64,000 nucleotides of DNA. It comes from a virus. Below are positions 25,001 through 34,103 of the stretch, piece after piece. The notes beneath the pieces were generated by a model. The model worked only from the letters and a program-made list of their open reading frames with translations, searched no databases and had not been told where the DNA came from. Each line of letters opens with the position of its first letter. The first letter of the stretch is position 1. Both the position numbers and the translations under genes were made by a program. The stretch is from positions 41,517 to 105,516 of the IMG/VR virus record IMGVR_UViG_3300023174_000096; one strand, written 5' to 3'.

Positions 25001-27763
25001 GGAAAGACCCTCGTCCCAAGGGGTGTCGAAGTACAGGGTCACGTCCCGGTTGCCGAAGAGTTCGGGATTCGCCGGGAACACGGGCGACACCACCAAGAAG
25101 GTCTGCCCGGTGCGGGACGACTGATAGAAGTCCTCGACCGTGTAGACCCCCGTCTGCGTCCCCGTGAGAACTTGGAACTTGTCGCCCACGGACAGGAGCG
25201 TCGGGAGGCTGGTCGTCGGGACGGTCACCACCCCCTGCGTCGCGCCAAACTCCGGTCGCTGGACCCGTCCCTCTGCGGACGGCCCCACCTTCCAAGAGCC
25301 CACGCTGGAGATATCCCCCGGTCGGAGGAGAATCCCGACGTGACGGAGCACCTCACCCGTCAGCGGGTTCGGCACCTCCAGTGCGCCCACGAAGAACAAC
25401 CGCTGGTTGTTGTGGAACCCGAAGCCAACCCCCGTGAACACCCCGTCTGGATTGGCCTTGTTGACTTGGATGCGCGCCGCGAGGGACACGTTCGTGCTGG
25501 TCGGCAGCGGGAAGTCTCTCTTCCAGTACGCCACCGTCGTCGGGCTGTTGTCCACGAGGGTGTAGTAGCCGTCGTCCGAGACGAACCCCTGCGGAGTGCC
25601 GACATCCACCCAAGGGAACGTCGGGAAGACCTCGCCCTCAAAGCGGAAGCTCTGGGGCGACACGTCGGCCACGGCATACGGGACAGACACCCTCCCCGGC
25701 GCTTGGTTGAGCAGCATCGTGGTCGGGGAGTTGAGGCTCGCCGTGTAGCCCTTCTCAAACCCGATGAACCGATGTGCAATCTGGAGCGAAGGCAGTCGTC
25801 GGGGATACCGCCCGAGAGCCACTCCCATCTGGAAGCGCGTCGAGGGGAGGCCCCCGTACAGGCCCGACGAGGGCTCCAGCACTGTGGTGGTCGCGTTGCG
25901 CCCCCGTCGCAGGGACCACTTGTTGAGGGTCAGCCCCTTGGTGTTGAGACCCTTCAGCCCCTCGACAGGGCTGGGGAACCAAGTGTAGGACACCGTCACC
26001 GTGTGCGCCCCGGGCGCAAAGCTCGTGATCGGCGCGGCGAGAGTGATGACCCCCGTGTAGGGGTTGAGGGCACTGACCGTGACGGGCACGCCGTCGTAGA
26101 GGACGGTGACATCCGACACCTCTGCGGGAGTGCCATCGCCCCAAGGCTTCACCAAGGGGCCGAGGGACGTGGACAGGGAGTCGAAGGTCAGCACCCCGTC
26201 CCCAAAGAACTGAATCGCCACGTCCTCGTTGGCCACCGGGATGGGCACCCGCACGCCGAGGTGGTCCACGTTGACCGTGTAGGAGATCCCCGTGCCGGGG
26301 GTCATGATGCGCGGCAGCACCCGAAGGTAGGACGGCGCGGGACGGACAGACGTGCTTGGGCCGAGGGGTAGAAGCCCACCCGTGAAGCCCACGGGGCCAC
26401 CGTTGAGGCCGAGGAGCGTCTCCAAGAGGTAGGTGCCAGCGTTCGGTCCCGTGGTGATCGTGAGGGTCTCGCCCTCGACGCACGGGGCAAAATTCTGGGT
26501 GGTGTCCGTGAACGCCCCTTGGCTCACCGTCACGAAGCCCGTGAGGCCCGTGGGAGACGTGGTGTACGCGCGCGGCACCGGGTCGTCGCCGTAGGGGAAG
26601 GGCACCACCGCTGTCACCCGGTAGCGGTTCTCGCGGGGAGTTCCGGGAGAGGGGGCGACGACGGGCACCACCAGTTCCGCGCCCAACCTCACCGAGCGGA
26701 ACGACAGGGTGGGGTCGTGGAACAGGTAGCGGTCGGCACCCACCACACCGTTGGTGCCCGTGAGGGCGCGGATGCCCGAGCAGTCGTGACGGAAGTCCTC
26801 GTAGTAGTACGAGGTCAGGTCCATCGCGGTTACTTGGTCGGTGATGAGCCCCCGAAGATTCTCGCGGAAGAGATTTCTGTACTCGTACAGGGTCGCAGCG
26901 GGGCTGAGAGCCTGTAGGACGAGAGCGACGTTGCGCTGGAGCACCACCGGGAGGTCGGGGAAGGTGGAGAGCAGGTCGTGCGTGTGCTGCGACTGTCCCG
27001 TGCCCGCCGCGTCGATCACCACGAAGTCCACGATGCTGTGGGCGTGGGCGGGACCGCTCCCCGAGGCGTACACGGGGTCCACGGTCTGACCCGCGCCGAG
27101 CGCGTTGACGGTGACGGTGTGGTAGTGCTCCGTGACCGAGAGAGCCGTGGTCGAGAGGGTGCGGTTGTACTTCTCGACGCTCACCTCAAAGGCGAACTGG
27201 TCGGCCATCGTCCAGAGGACACCGGGCTCGTCCAAGAACAGCACCTTCTGGAGAAGCGTGATGTTCGCGTCGGTGAGCGCCTCGACCCCCTGTACCAGCG
27301 TCACGCCCTTTGACCCCTGCAACAGCAGGGCGACCATGCGCTTGAGGAACTCCCGGTAGCTGATGTCGCCATTGATTTCCGGGAGGCCCGCGTTGGGGGC
27401 GTCGGGGAACACCAGCGTGGCGAGGAATTGGTACAGAACCTCCGTGCGGGTGAAGTCGTAGTCGCTGTCCTCGTAGGCGTCGGCCAAGAGAACTTGGATC
27501 TTGGCGAGCTCCTCCGCGACGGCTTGGAACTGCTGGACGTAGTAGGGACCCTTGGTCTGCGAGACGTAGTTGCTGGGCAGGGAGTTCAGGAACACCCGCA
27601 CGATCTGGTCGGCCAGCGCCCGCACGCGGTCGAGGTCGATCTGCCCGTGAAGGTTGAAGGGCGCGGGGTTCTGCGGTTCCGGTCCGTAGACGAACGGCGG
27701 GAAGAACCTGTACAGGCCGAAGATGTTGGGCTGCGCCGGGAGCTTCACGGTCACTGGTATCAC
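22091..27763 (-). CDS. giant tail/baseplate protein (1890 aa)
   Basis: GTG start overlapping the stop of the gpJ-like gene (GTGA). The N-terminal ~300 residues (LPSNYVSQTKGPYYVQQFQA; YLFHDP...) look like a tail-protein-I/wedge-type region by position after the J-like gene. A central copy of the beta-module is at 24420-24730 (AGDTVTLNASAAPVLGPVV; ATAENLAAAINASV). A LamG/concanavalin-like segment (~23600-23960; RVALTDFTLDGAGRCG, TVDLFIEGTLQATVP) suggests carbohydrate binding. It may bridge baseplate and host receptor; that is inference. Confidence 0.75.
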   Translation of the reverse strand: MIPVTVKLPAQPNIFGLYRFFPPFVYGPEPQNPAPFNLHGQIDLDRVRALADQIVRVFLNSLPSNYVSQTKGPYYVQQFQAVAEELAKIQVLLADAYEDSDYDFTRTEVLYQFLATLVFPDAPNAGLPEINGDISYREFLKRMVALLLQGSKGVTLVQGVEALTDANITLLQKVLFLDEPGVLWTMADQFAFEVSVEKYNRTLSTTALSVTEHYHTVTVNALGAGQTVDPVYASGSGPAHAHSIVDFVVIDAAGTGQSQHTHDLLSTFPDLPVVLQRNVALVLQALSPAATLYEYRNLFRENLRGLITDQVTAMDLTSYYYEDFRHDCSGIRALTGTNGVVGADRYLFHDPTLSFRSVRLGAELVVPVVAPSPGTPRENRYRVTAVVPFPYGDDPVPRAYTTSPTGLTGFVTVSQGAFTDTTQNFAPCVEGETLTITTGPNAGTYLLETLLGLNGGPVGFTGGLLPLGPSTSVRPAPSYLRVLPRIMTPGTGISYTVNVDHLGVRVPIPVANEDVAIQFFGDGVLTFDSLSTSLGPLVKPWGDGTPAEVSDVTVLYDGVPVTVSALNPYTGVITLAAPITSFAPGAHTVTVSYTWFPSPVEGLKGLNTKGLTLNKWSLRRGRNATTTVLEPSSGLYGGLPSTRFQMGVALGRYPRRLPSLQIAHRFIGFEKGYTASLNSPTTMLLNQAPGRVSVPYAVADVSPQSFRFEGEVFPTFPWVDVGTPQGFVSDDGYYTLVDNSPTTVAYWKRDFPLPTSTNVSLAARIQVNKANPDGVFTGVGFGFHNNQRLFFVGALEVPNPLTGEVLRHVGILLRPGDISSVGSWKVGPSAEGRVQRPEFGATQGVVTVPTTSLPTLLSVGDKFQVLTGTQTGVYTVEDFYQSSRTGQTFLVVSPVFPANPELFGNRDVTLYFDTPWDEGLSTWRMYANTRSQTVTVVFGGASGSTTSVGTGILASPAYLGPDILPEGFGRMVWGSIDRAATNDTTWDFVRVASTPDGAYTYARGTVVDSQWATATVRLTALPLAGDTVTLNASAAPVLGPVVTLTAGTNFAIGSSLTATAENLAAAINASVLAPNYLSATSAGALVTITTNSSGSPGASITVTSVSAGRMVPTGFTGTATDPEHGDWYLATPFGDTRTSGASVAITSTPADAGLGTYYGYGYTDPFLTGRRVSALDGRFTVARDTAGVGGSTLVMRDTHREARAATLRYENQGALGKRIHRLDTVSLVGSVPYHQQGWEGNAGGAFPNGPEMLLTGDGNNAWSFYRTLVPYYSPCVGRFLEFRVALTDFTLDGAGRCGLTFAGTFGGNDVYLDFRAGCIVLSPAPNGGAVVIVTIPWDDGAARTYRLVYNVGAATVDLFIEGTLQATVPIGAFGAGAGQVQVLHDAPAGGSFSASLRSVCYGGTEEGIPNLFRTMGLFLGGDEADINNWALPRTDGLNVPNSDPSSTITSMDWSVRCWVRLFMDPTFGATLIRPDIPAPPGYANDFATQSLDPTAGWVRVEYGRLPRVTPTEKFGTALFGPLNPSGSVLSVWDDVRYRVFTNTSVDYSAPQGMVLNRWNVVNSGDYLKDTTPQEVVVASVTPQRVSLRPCHIFADRVFAVRVDGATLPFNLWRFNKDSQELTLSVALPTRNHPVNVVFAPAKPVTNTYLQSQPFPESQTILNEGTPTFQQSQAGSAPPTVTLPTDIASTASGDGGPTPALPVPVGTAVPLDPDYAFRDQYLVRRFDDDPEYLYERLEFFQIEDGGQRGRLSSYCEGGPGPNGSWGATEFAFAGSYLNDNYAGMGAVRRGRGPGTYRYALLASGNGFDGGPLGTYSFITGTGTVIPFSGQGSPTTTNAEPRMLYAVGPSDGVVRGTDEGTTFRQTLFVLRTGAAPGVVTVWVDGSQQQVWG

Positions 27764-30700
27764 CTATCGTTGTCGTAAGTGAACGTCACATCACCGAGGA
27801 CGAGATACTCCATCGAGTTGGGGTCGATGTCTTTGTCCCCCAAATCCGTCGCGGTGATGTAGGTACACCAGTAGGTGTGGTTCGACGGCGCGTCCCCCAC
27901 GGGGAGGGACACCAGCACTCGATTCCTTACGGAGCCAGTGCCCGTCCCGTAACCGGGAATCACCTGCCCGTCCGCCCCGATGATGTAGGCTTGGTTGGGC
28001 CGCATCCCGAGGTTCTGGGGCGCGGTCACTTGCAGTGTGAGCTCCGCGTCGTCTTGGAAGACCCCACGGAACTCATTGGGAGGCCCGCCACCCGTGAGCG
28101 TCGGCGCGTCGAGTTCTTGGAGAATCAGCCACACGGCGTACTGACCGTTGGACCATGCGTTCACTCGGAACGAGTCCCCGAAGGTCGCCGTGGACAGGTC
28201 ATTGCGGACGATCTGGTAGCCCGCCTGACGGACCATCTTGGTGAGCGGGACGACGACGTAAGAGACGCCCGCCGTCCCGTCGATCTCCGCGATCACGTCA
28301 CTCCGTCTCATCGGGTCGCCCAGCTTGAGCGTCCCGATGAGGTACTGGAGGTTGTTGCGGATCGCGATGTCCACGTTGGTGCGGTCGAAGCCCCGCTTGA
28401 GGATCACCGTGGCGGTGATGTCCACGGGGATCTGGACGGCTTGCTTCGCGAGCACATCCGACGTGGCGTGGGCCATGTCATCGAGATCCTGCTGGAGCAC
28501 CGAGGTCACGAGGTTGGTCTGGTACGCCACCACAAAGTTCTCGTAGTAGCTGTACGAGATGGTCACCGTGTCACCATCCGCGATGGCGCTCCCCTCCGTG
28601 CGTCGGATGCCCGCTGCGACGGTGCTGGACCCCTCGATGATGGTGTAGTCGGGCGATCCGCTGGGGTCGTAGGGGCCTTTGTAGGTGACCGTCCCTGATT
28701 GGTTCTTGACCACGATGGAAAGGGTCTCCGCGCCGAGGTTGTACAAGAACTCGGTGTAGAAACCCGTGACGACGTGGGGCTCGTCCACCACGGGGATGAG
28801 GTTGCCCGAGGGGGACACCACCGTGGGGTCAGCGGACTGATTGATCTGGAGGTAATCCCCCGCTCTGGTCGAGTACCCGAGGCCCAAGGGGCTGTTCGGG
28901 CGCACGAGCGTGTAGAGGGAGATGTCCACCGGGCCGATCACCTCGCCCGTCACGTTCAGAATCCCCGACACGGGCTGGCGCGTGAAGACGTGGCGATTCC
29001 CGAGACGGAACCGGAAGTCCCCCAGCACGATGTCGGTGAGGGTGACCGGAGGCTGCGGGATGGTGATGTCAAGCTGGATGGTGTTGAAGTTGAGGTAGGT
29101 GACATTCGTGAGGTCGAACGTCTCTCCCGTGGTTACATTCTTCAGCCCGAGTCCGTAGGTGGGGTAGTCGAGCATCTGGGCGAGCGGGTTGTCGGGCGTG
29201 ACCTCTTCGCTCACCACCCGGAAGACGTAGTTGAGCGGGCTCCCGATCACCACGAACTGCACGTCGTTGCGGCGCTCGTAGGTGAAGGCAAAAATGTCGT
29301 TGACGGTCACGGTGCGGACACCCCGCGCCCACACGTCCACCTTGCCTCCCAAGTGACGCTTGAGGGTGGTGTCGTAGTCCCGCTGCATCAGCGGGTCGCC
29401 CGCCCGGACCACGACGTTCTGAATCGTCCCCGGCACCCCTGCCGCGACTTGGGCCATACCCTGCGTCGTCCCGGTGTCCACGGACGCGAGGGCCGTGCGT
29501 GCCCTCGCCGCCAACTGGGCGTTGGTTTCCTCGTTGGCTCCCCCGAAGGTGGCAGCGTCGTTGGTGACGGCCATCCCGTACACGTTGGAGCCCGTCAGTT
29601 GGCGCGGTCCGACGTTGGTCACCGTCCCCACGGTCAACGCCCTCACGGGCACCGTGACCGAGTACTCCCGCGTCGAGGGGTTGTAGTAGCTGGCGAGCAG
29701 GGCCACGTCCATGACCGCCGAGCGAGACGTGCGGAACTGCACACCCCCGCCGAGGATCACGGTCCCAAGCGGGATGGTGATCGTGCGCGTCGGGGGAGAC
29801 AACGTGAAGAACCGCACTTCTCCCACGGCGGGAGTGCCCGCGCGTCGGATGACCCCGAAGTTCGCCGCGATCTTGTCGAAGCTCCCGTCGATGACGCTCT
29901 GCACGTCGTCCACGTTGGAGTAGAAGAAGGCCGCTGCGAGGGCCGTCTTGTACGCCGACGAGGCGGGAGGGTTGGATACCCCCGAGCCCGTGGGGTCGTC
30001 CACCAAGAGCAGGGTGTCGAACGAGCTCGCGCGGTACACATAGTCGAGCAGCAACCGAAGGCGCTCTGCCTCCGTGGTGAACGGGTCCAAGAAGATGTCC
30101 CGCACCACCGAGCCGGGTTGGACCGCGATATCCGGGTTCTGTCGGTAGATGGTCGCGATGGCGCTCTCAAGCATCTGCTGGCGCGTGACCGCCGTGAGCC
30201 CGTTGATCTGCTGGCGCACCTGCGCTGGAGCGCCCGCCACCTCCGAGGAGAAGTAGGACTCGTACTCGACCTTGATGACCGGGTCGTAGTAGATCGCCGT
30301 CGCGACGTAGTAGAGGAGATCCGTCGAGGGGGTGCTCGCGAACACGCCGCTGAACACCGTGGCGGGGTTGGACAGGGCGTTCGCGGTGCGGACGTGCGTG
30401 AAGCTGAAGTAGTTGATCGTCGTGACCGACGACACGGACACGTTGGTGCGGATGGTGGTGATGTCACTGGGGAGCTCCACCCGCGAGTCCACGTCCGTGG
30501 ACAGCACCACCTCGCTGCTGTTCTCTTGGTCGATCTTGGCGCGGTAGTAGAGGGGCGTCGCCGTCTGCGCCACTGCGTCCGCCGTGAGGGCGTACAACTC
30601 TGTCGAGTTCTGCACGGGGGTGCCCGTGGTCACCCGGTTCACGTTGATGATCCGGTAGCCGTCCGCGCCGCCCCCCTGCGTCGTGGCCGCGTAGAAGTTG

Positions 30701-31131
30701 TACCCGACGATGCGGCTATCAGTGAGCCCCTCGACCGTCACCTTCACCGAGCCGTCGAGGCGCTCGATGGTCACGCCCGTGGGAGGGAGGAACACGTCGG
30801 CCTCCTCCGGGGGGAGGAGACGGACCACCACCGTCGCCGGGACGCTGCGCCCGCCCGCGAGGTTGACCGCCCGGACTTGGATCGTGTTGTCGCCCGAGAA
30901 GAGTTCCAGCCCGGTGGGGTACGCGCTGGGGTTCGGGACGGTGAACCCCGTGCCCACGAAGGCCACGAGCGTCGGGTCAGCCGTGAAGGGTTGCCCGAAG
31001 AGAGACACCTCCACGTCCACGGTGTCGTCGGGGAGGGTGCCCGTGAAGAACCGGGTGGTCTGCGTGGTCGAGAACGTGGAGGTCTCCCGCAACACGTTGT
31101 CGGGACCAAGGAACTGCACAGAGGTCGCCAT
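27760..31131 (-). CDS. baseplate J-like protein
   Basis: 1123 aa. After a beta-rich N-terminus with a fibronectin-like segment (PPTGVTIERLDGSVKVTVEG), the centre has the baseplate-J/Mu gp47 pattern: AVGEVRFFTLSPPTRTITIP, GVQFRTS, VPVRALTVGTVTNVGPRQ, and ANEETNAQLAARARTAL followed by VPGTIQNVVV. Typical gpJ is ~300-400 aa, so this version is greatly enlarged at both ends. It indicates a contractile tail. ATGA overlap with the gp25-like gene upstream. Confidence 0.88.
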   Translation of the reverse strand: MATSVQFLGPDNVLRETSTFSTTQTTRFFTGTLPDDTVDVEVSLFGQPFTADPTLVAFVGTGFTVPNPSAYPTGLELFSGDNTIQVRAVNLAGGRSVPATVVVRLLPPEEADVFLPPTGVTIERLDGSVKVTVEGLTDSRIVGYNFYAATTQGGGADGYRIINVNRVTTGTPVQNSTELYALTADAVAQTATPLYYRAKIDQENSSEVVLSTDVDSRVELPSDITTIRTNVSVSSVTTINYFSFTHVRTANALSNPATVFSGVFASTPSTDLLYYVATAIYYDPVIKVEYESYFSSEVAGAPAQVRQQINGLTAVTRQQMLESAIATIYRQNPDIAVQPGSVVRDIFLDPFTTEAERLRLLLDYVYRASSFDTLLLVDDPTGSGVSNPPASSAYKTALAAAFFYSNVDDVQSVIDGSFDKIAANFGVIRRAGTPAVGEVRFFTLSPPTRTITIPLGTVILGGGVQFRTSRSAVMDVALLASYYNPSTREYSVTVPVRALTVGTVTNVGPRQLTGSNVYGMAVTNDAATFGGANEETNAQLAARARTALASVDTGTTQGMAQVAAGVPGTIQNVVVRAGDPLMQRDYDTTLKRHLGGKVDVWARGVRTVTVNDIFAFTYERRNDVQFVVIGSPLNYVFRVVSEEVTPDNPLAQMLDYPTYGLGLKNVTTGETFDLTNVTYLNFNTIQLDITIPQPPVTLTDIVLGDFRFRLGNRHVFTRQPVSGILNVTGEVIGPVDISLYTLVRPNSPLGLGYSTRAGDYLQINQSADPTVVSPSGNLIPVVDEPHVVTGFYTEFLYNLGAETLSIVVKNQSGTVTYKGPYDPSGSPDYTIIEGSSTVAAGIRRTEGSAIADGDTVTISYSYYENFVVAYQTNLVTSVLQQDLDDMAHATSDVLAKQAVQIPVDITATVILKRGFDRTNVDIAIRNNLQYLIGTLKLGDPMRRSDVIAEIDGTAGVSYVVVPLTKMVRQAGYQIVRNDLSTATFGDSFRVNAWSNGQYAVWLILQELDAPTLTGGGPPNEFRGVFQDDAELTLQVTAPQNLGMRPNQAYIIGADGQVIPGYGTGTGSVRNRVLVSLPVGDAPSNHTYWCTYITATDLGDKDIDPNSMEYLVLGDVTFTYDNDR

Positions 31132-32231
31132 CAGTAGTTCCCCAAGGACAGGCGGTTGGTTCCCGGCAGCGCGAACGTACCGGGGGCCGAGTACACGATG
31201 GAAATGGTCACGGGTTCAGACGAGTAGTTCCGCACGTCTACCTCGATGAGGAAGGTCGTGGGGTCGTTGGGGGACGGGGCCACGGCGATGTTGTCCACGG
31301 AGAAGAGCCTCTCCTTGGCCGTGACCCGCTGGTACTTGGACTGCGCGTTCTGGAGGTTCTGGAGGTTCGTGAGGGCTTGGCTCACCGACTGACGGATGCC
31401 AATCGCCGTGCCCCCCAGCACCTTGCTCCCGATACGCGAGACGAGGTCAGACCCATACCAAGTGTGGTAGATGTTCGACCCGAGCTCCGTCAGGATCATC
31501 TTGAGGCACATCTGGTAGAGCAGGTTCTCGTCCTGCACCACCAGCGCCTCGCCCTGTGGGTCGAAGCGGTAGTCGTTCTCGACCTCCGTCGCCCTGCAAC
31601 GGAGGCACAGGTACGGGGCCACAGGATACGTCACCGTGAAGAACGCTTCCTGCTTGACGACGGAGTCGAACCCGATGTAGTAACCGAGAGAATCCACGGC
31701 GTCTTCGGGGTTGACCGCCGTGCGAGAGTAGAGCCTCCACGGGGGGATCACCGTTTTGCCACGGTCGCCGCTCTGCTGGTCGAAGCCCAAAGGCTCCAGC
31801 GCCGAGCCCGTGAGTTGAATCCTCGACGTGGGGCCGGGAGTCGCTGTGTCCGTCAGGGTGATGTACCCGTTGGGGGAGGACACCACCACGAGCCCCCTCA
31901 CTGCTGCGGTGAGGGTGGCAGACACCTGCGCCGCCGACAGGTAGCCCGACGAGAAGTTCACCGTCGCCGCGCCCGCCCCCGTGGTGAGCACCAGCGTGCG
32001 GGTAGCCGTCGTGATCTTGTAGGGCTCGCGGCGGTAGGACCGCATCGTCGCCGGGGTCACCAGCCCCGTGAAGGGGGAGACAATGGCGTCGTCGTTGACG
32101 CGGACTTGCACCAGCGTCGGTCCAGAGATGGGCTTGGCCGTGTACAGCGTGCGTCGGTCGGTGCCGAGAGAGACCCTCTCCTCACCGATGACGTGGCTAC
32201 AAGTGAAGGCAAGCTGTACGTCGCGCGACAT
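31131..32231 (-). CDS. baseplate wedge protein, gp25/gpW-like C-terminus (probable)
   Basis: 366 aa. Residues ~85-180 contain a short form of the beta-module (TTRTLVLTTGAGAATVNF). The C-terminal ~150 residues (ENLLYQMCLKMILTELGSN, WYGSDLVSRIG, then ERLFSVDNIAVAPSPNDPTT) follow the gp25-like pattern in which a Gly-Ser-containing strand is followed by helices and ERI-type beta strands. Position directly before the J-like gene agrees with the usual W-J order. Cys pair LCLRCRA in the middle could bind metal. Confidence 0.65.
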   Translation of the reverse strand: MSRDVQLAFTCSHVIGEERVSLGTDRRTLYTAKPISGPTLVQVRVNDDAIVSPFTGLVTPATMRSYRREPYKITTATRTLVLTTGAGAATVNFSSGYLSAAQVSATLTAAVRGLVVVSSPNGYITLTDTATPGPTSRIQLTGSALEPLGFDQQSGDRGKTVIPPWRLYSRTAVNPEDAVDSLGYYIGFDSVVKQEAFFTVTYPVAPYLCLRCRATEVENDYRFDPQGEALVVQDENLLYQMCLKMILTELGSNIYHTWYGSDLVSRIGSKVLGGTAIGIRQSVSQALTNLQNLQNAQSKYQRVTAKERLFSVDNIAVAPSPNDPTTFLIEVDVRNYSSEPVTISIVYSAPGTFALPGTNRLSLGNY

Positions 32232-32245
32232 GGTTCACCGTGTGG

Positions 32246-32270
32246 TCGCGATAGCGGGGAAACCGCTTCA
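32246..32270 (-). promoter_or_regulatory. candidate late promoter before 32231
   Basis: Minus strand: GCGGTTTCCCCGCTATCGCG, with CTATC at 32250-32254, 19 bases before the ATG. Confidence 0.5.
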
Positions 32271-33164
32271 ACCAATGGCCGTCCACGCCTCCTCGCCGTT
32301 GGGGGCGTCGTCGAGGAGCATGGGCTGCGCCGGGTTCGGACCCGTCTGGCGCGGGCGACTGAAGTCCCGCGACCCGTCGTTCAAGGTGTCCGGGTAGAAC
32401 GCCGTGTCGATCTGGTCCACGATGGCCGAGACGTTGTGCGTGATCGCGTACTCGCCGTTGTCCGTCCACTGCAACCCCGGCACAGCCCCTCCCACGGCTT
32501 GGGGGAGGAGCTCGTCGCGCTCGATGGTGAGTTGCTCGCGGAGGTCGCAGAGCTTGATGATCCGGGCCTCCAAGTCGTTCCGCAGCGTTCGGATTTCTTG
32601 GGTGACCCACCCGCGCATGGCGTGGACCGTCCGGGTCATGTCCGCCGACTGCTGGGTGTAGCTCACGGCGTTGCCAAATCTCCGTGGGGGGTACCGCCAC
32701 AGGGGGAGCCACCCGCCGATGTAGATGCCGCCCGTCATGGGGTCCGTGCTCCCGGCGCTCGCGATGCCACCGTAAGGCTGCGTCTCTTGGACGTTGCTGG
32801 CCGGGGTCGCCTGTGGGTTGTCGAGGTCCGTCTGCGACTGCTCCGTCGCGTCCTCGACCACCTGCACCGCGTTGGGCGTCAGGAACATGGAGATGTCGAA
32901 GGGGTTACCCCCCATCGCGATGTACGCGCGGAGGAGCTTCTCGATGCTGGTGTTGGGGGTGACATCCAGCCCGATGCGGCGCTCCGTCATCGCGTTGGGA
33001 TTGCTGGCGTTTCGCTCGTAGAGGATGCGGATTTCTCCAATGCGGGCGAGCTCCGCGTTGATCGTCGTGACCCGCGCCATCACGTCCTGACGCTGGTTGA
33101 GGATGAAGCGTCGGAACTCACGATAGGCCCCGGCTCGGAAAAATCCTGTCCATCCGAAACTCAT
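32268..33164 (-). CDS. virion-associated protein, unknown
   Basis: 298 aa. Helical N-terminus (EFRRFILNQRQDVMARVTTI) and a C-terminal helical hairpin (MRGWVTQEIRTLRNDLEARI), linked by a Gly/Tyr/Trp-rich loop (GGIYIGGWLPLWRYPP). First structural gene of the tail transcript after the small basic ORF. No family recognised. Confidence 0.65.
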   Translation of the reverse strand: MSFGWTGFFRAGAYREFRRFILNQRQDVMARVTTINAELARIGEIRILYERNASNPNAMTERRIGLDVTPNTSIEKLLRAYIAMGGNPFDISMFLTPNAVQVVEDATEQSQTDLDNPQATPASNVQETQPYGGIASAGSTDPMTGGIYIGGWLPLWRYPPRRFGNAVSYTQQSADMTRTVHAMRGWVTQEIRTLRNDLEARIIKLCDLREQLTIERDELLPQAVGGAVPGLQWTDNGEYAITHNVSAIVDQIDTAFYPDTLNDGSRDFSRPRQTGPNPAQPMLLDDAPNGEEAWTAIG

Positions 33165-33295
33165 GGCCTAACCTCCGAAGTTGTTGATGTTTTCTCACGA
33201 CGAAGACGATGAGCCTCGATTGCAGACGGGCGCATCTTCTCCTTGGTTTCAGGAGTGTTCGTTCGACGGGGACGTGCCTGTGCTGCTTTTCGCAT
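33161..33295 (-). CDS. 44-aa basic protein, ATGA-coupled to the next gene
   Basis: MRKAAQARPRRTNTPETKEK at the N-terminus, very rich in Arg/Lys, ending EVRP. A Shine-Dalgarno-like gtaggga lies 5 bases upstream. The stop overlaps the ATG at 33164 exactly as at other real junctions here (ATGA). The candidate promoter at 33311-33335 is immediately upstream. It may be a true leader gene or a nucleic-acid-binding peptide. Confidence 0.5.
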   Translation of the reverse strand: MRKAAQARPRRTNTPETKEKMRPSAIEAHRLRREKTSTTSEVRP

Positions 33296-33302
33296 TCGTT
33301 CC

Positions 33303-33596
33303 CTACTCTAGCGGGGGGATAGACGAACTGAAGGCTCGCTCCCGGTCGAGCATCTGCACGATGGCCCGAGCTCGCGCCCGCCGGAAGTTCACCACCTCAC
33401 CGAAGAGGTAGAGGGCGAAGGCCGCTCCCAAGGTGTACACCCCGTAGACGGCCTTGTCGGGCTCGTGAGCGACGGGGGCAACGAGCGCCACGGTTGCTCC
33501 GATCATGGCCAAGAAAAAGGCAGGGACGCCCAAGTAGCTGCGTCCGAGGTTGGCACGGGTGCGGAGGTTTAGCTCCTCTTTGTCCGTCAGGTCCAT
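33303..33596 (-). CDS. two-helix membrane protein
   Basis: 97 aa. Two hydrophobic segments (residues ~22-42, YLGVPAFFLAMIGATVALVA; and ~51-68, VYGVYTLGAAFALYLFGEVV) separated by a short charged loop (HEPDK), with a basic tail. Size and topology would suit a class II holin, but no lysin gene is adjacent, so the role is open. Confidence 0.7.
   Translation of the reverse strand: MDLTDKEELNLRTRANLGRSYLGVPAFFLAMIGATVALVAPVAHEPDKAVYGVYTLGAAFALYLFGEVVNFRRARARAIVQMLDRERAFSSSIPPLE
33312..33333 (-). promoter_or_regulatory. candidate late promoter inside the end of the 33596 gene
   Basis: Minus strand: TTCAGTTCGTCTATCCCCCCGC, with CTATC at 33319-33323. It overlaps the last codons of the membrane-protein gene and would drive 33295 and the tail genes. 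Confidence 0.45.
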
Positions 33597-33613
33597 CTCA
33601 TCACCCTACGCGA

Positions 33614-33630
33614 GCGTAATCGGTTACAGG
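33614..33630. promoter_or_regulatory. GCGTAA element in divergent gap 33597-33659
   Basis: Plus-strand gagcgtaatcgg (GCGTAA at 33614-33619) lies 41 bases before ATG 33660. On the minus strand the same bases read TGTAACCGATTACGC before ATG 33596, sharing TAACCG with the elements at 39338 and 43057. Both readings are inferences. Confidence 0.35.
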
Positions 33631-33659
33631 AGCACCCTTGGCTCCGTTGAGGTTTTACG

Positions 33660-34103
33660 ATGGCCACCATCATCCCGACAGAGGGGGAGCTCCTTGAGGT
33701 CCCCGCCCCCGGCAACTCCACGGAGGCCCAGACCGTTCTGGGCGCGCTTGGGGTCGTTGCACACGGAGCCCCGGATGGCTCATCGTGGTGGGTTCTCGAC
33801 CCCCCTCTCGTGGGCGACACGGCCCCCAACCACCGGGCCACCCGGTTCTACGCCAACCGTGTGGGGGGTACAGCGCCACGGACACTGTACGGCAAGGTGC
33901 TGTACATGAGCGCCGACGAGACCAAGGCCCTCAACGGCGCGAAGCCCGCTGAGGAGATGGTGCCGATCCGTGGGCGCACCTACGAGGTGCGGGGCCTCCT
34001 CAAGGCGATTGGTGCCCGGTGGTTCGCCGCCGAGAAGGTCTGGAAGATCGCCAAGGCCAACCTCGCGGAGGCCGAAGAGATCGTGAGGCGCGGGTGCGGG
34101 TGA
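33660..34103 (+). CDS. unknown protein with DUF5710-like C-terminus
   Basis: 147 aa. The C-terminal segment VRGLLKAIGARWFAAEKVWK resembles the DUF5710-type motif (LKxLGxRWdxxxKxW) found in phage and plasmid proteins. The N-terminal ~100 residues are unrecognised. GTGA overlap with the next small gene. Confidence 0.7.
   Translation: MATIIPTEGELLEVPAPGNSTEAQTVLGALGVVAHGAPDGSSWWVLDPPLVGDTAPNHRATRFYANRVGGTAPRTLYGKVLYMSADETKALNGAKPAEEMVPIRGRTYEVRGLLKAIGARWFAAEKVWKIAKANLAEAEEIVRRGCG

Noticed and set aside
22277-31137. Long plus-strand ORFs (up to ~810 codons) opposite the tail genes
   Set aside because: They mirror the minus-strand genes; protein is Arg/His/Gly/Val-rich without motifs, the usual antisense shadow in GC-rich DNA.
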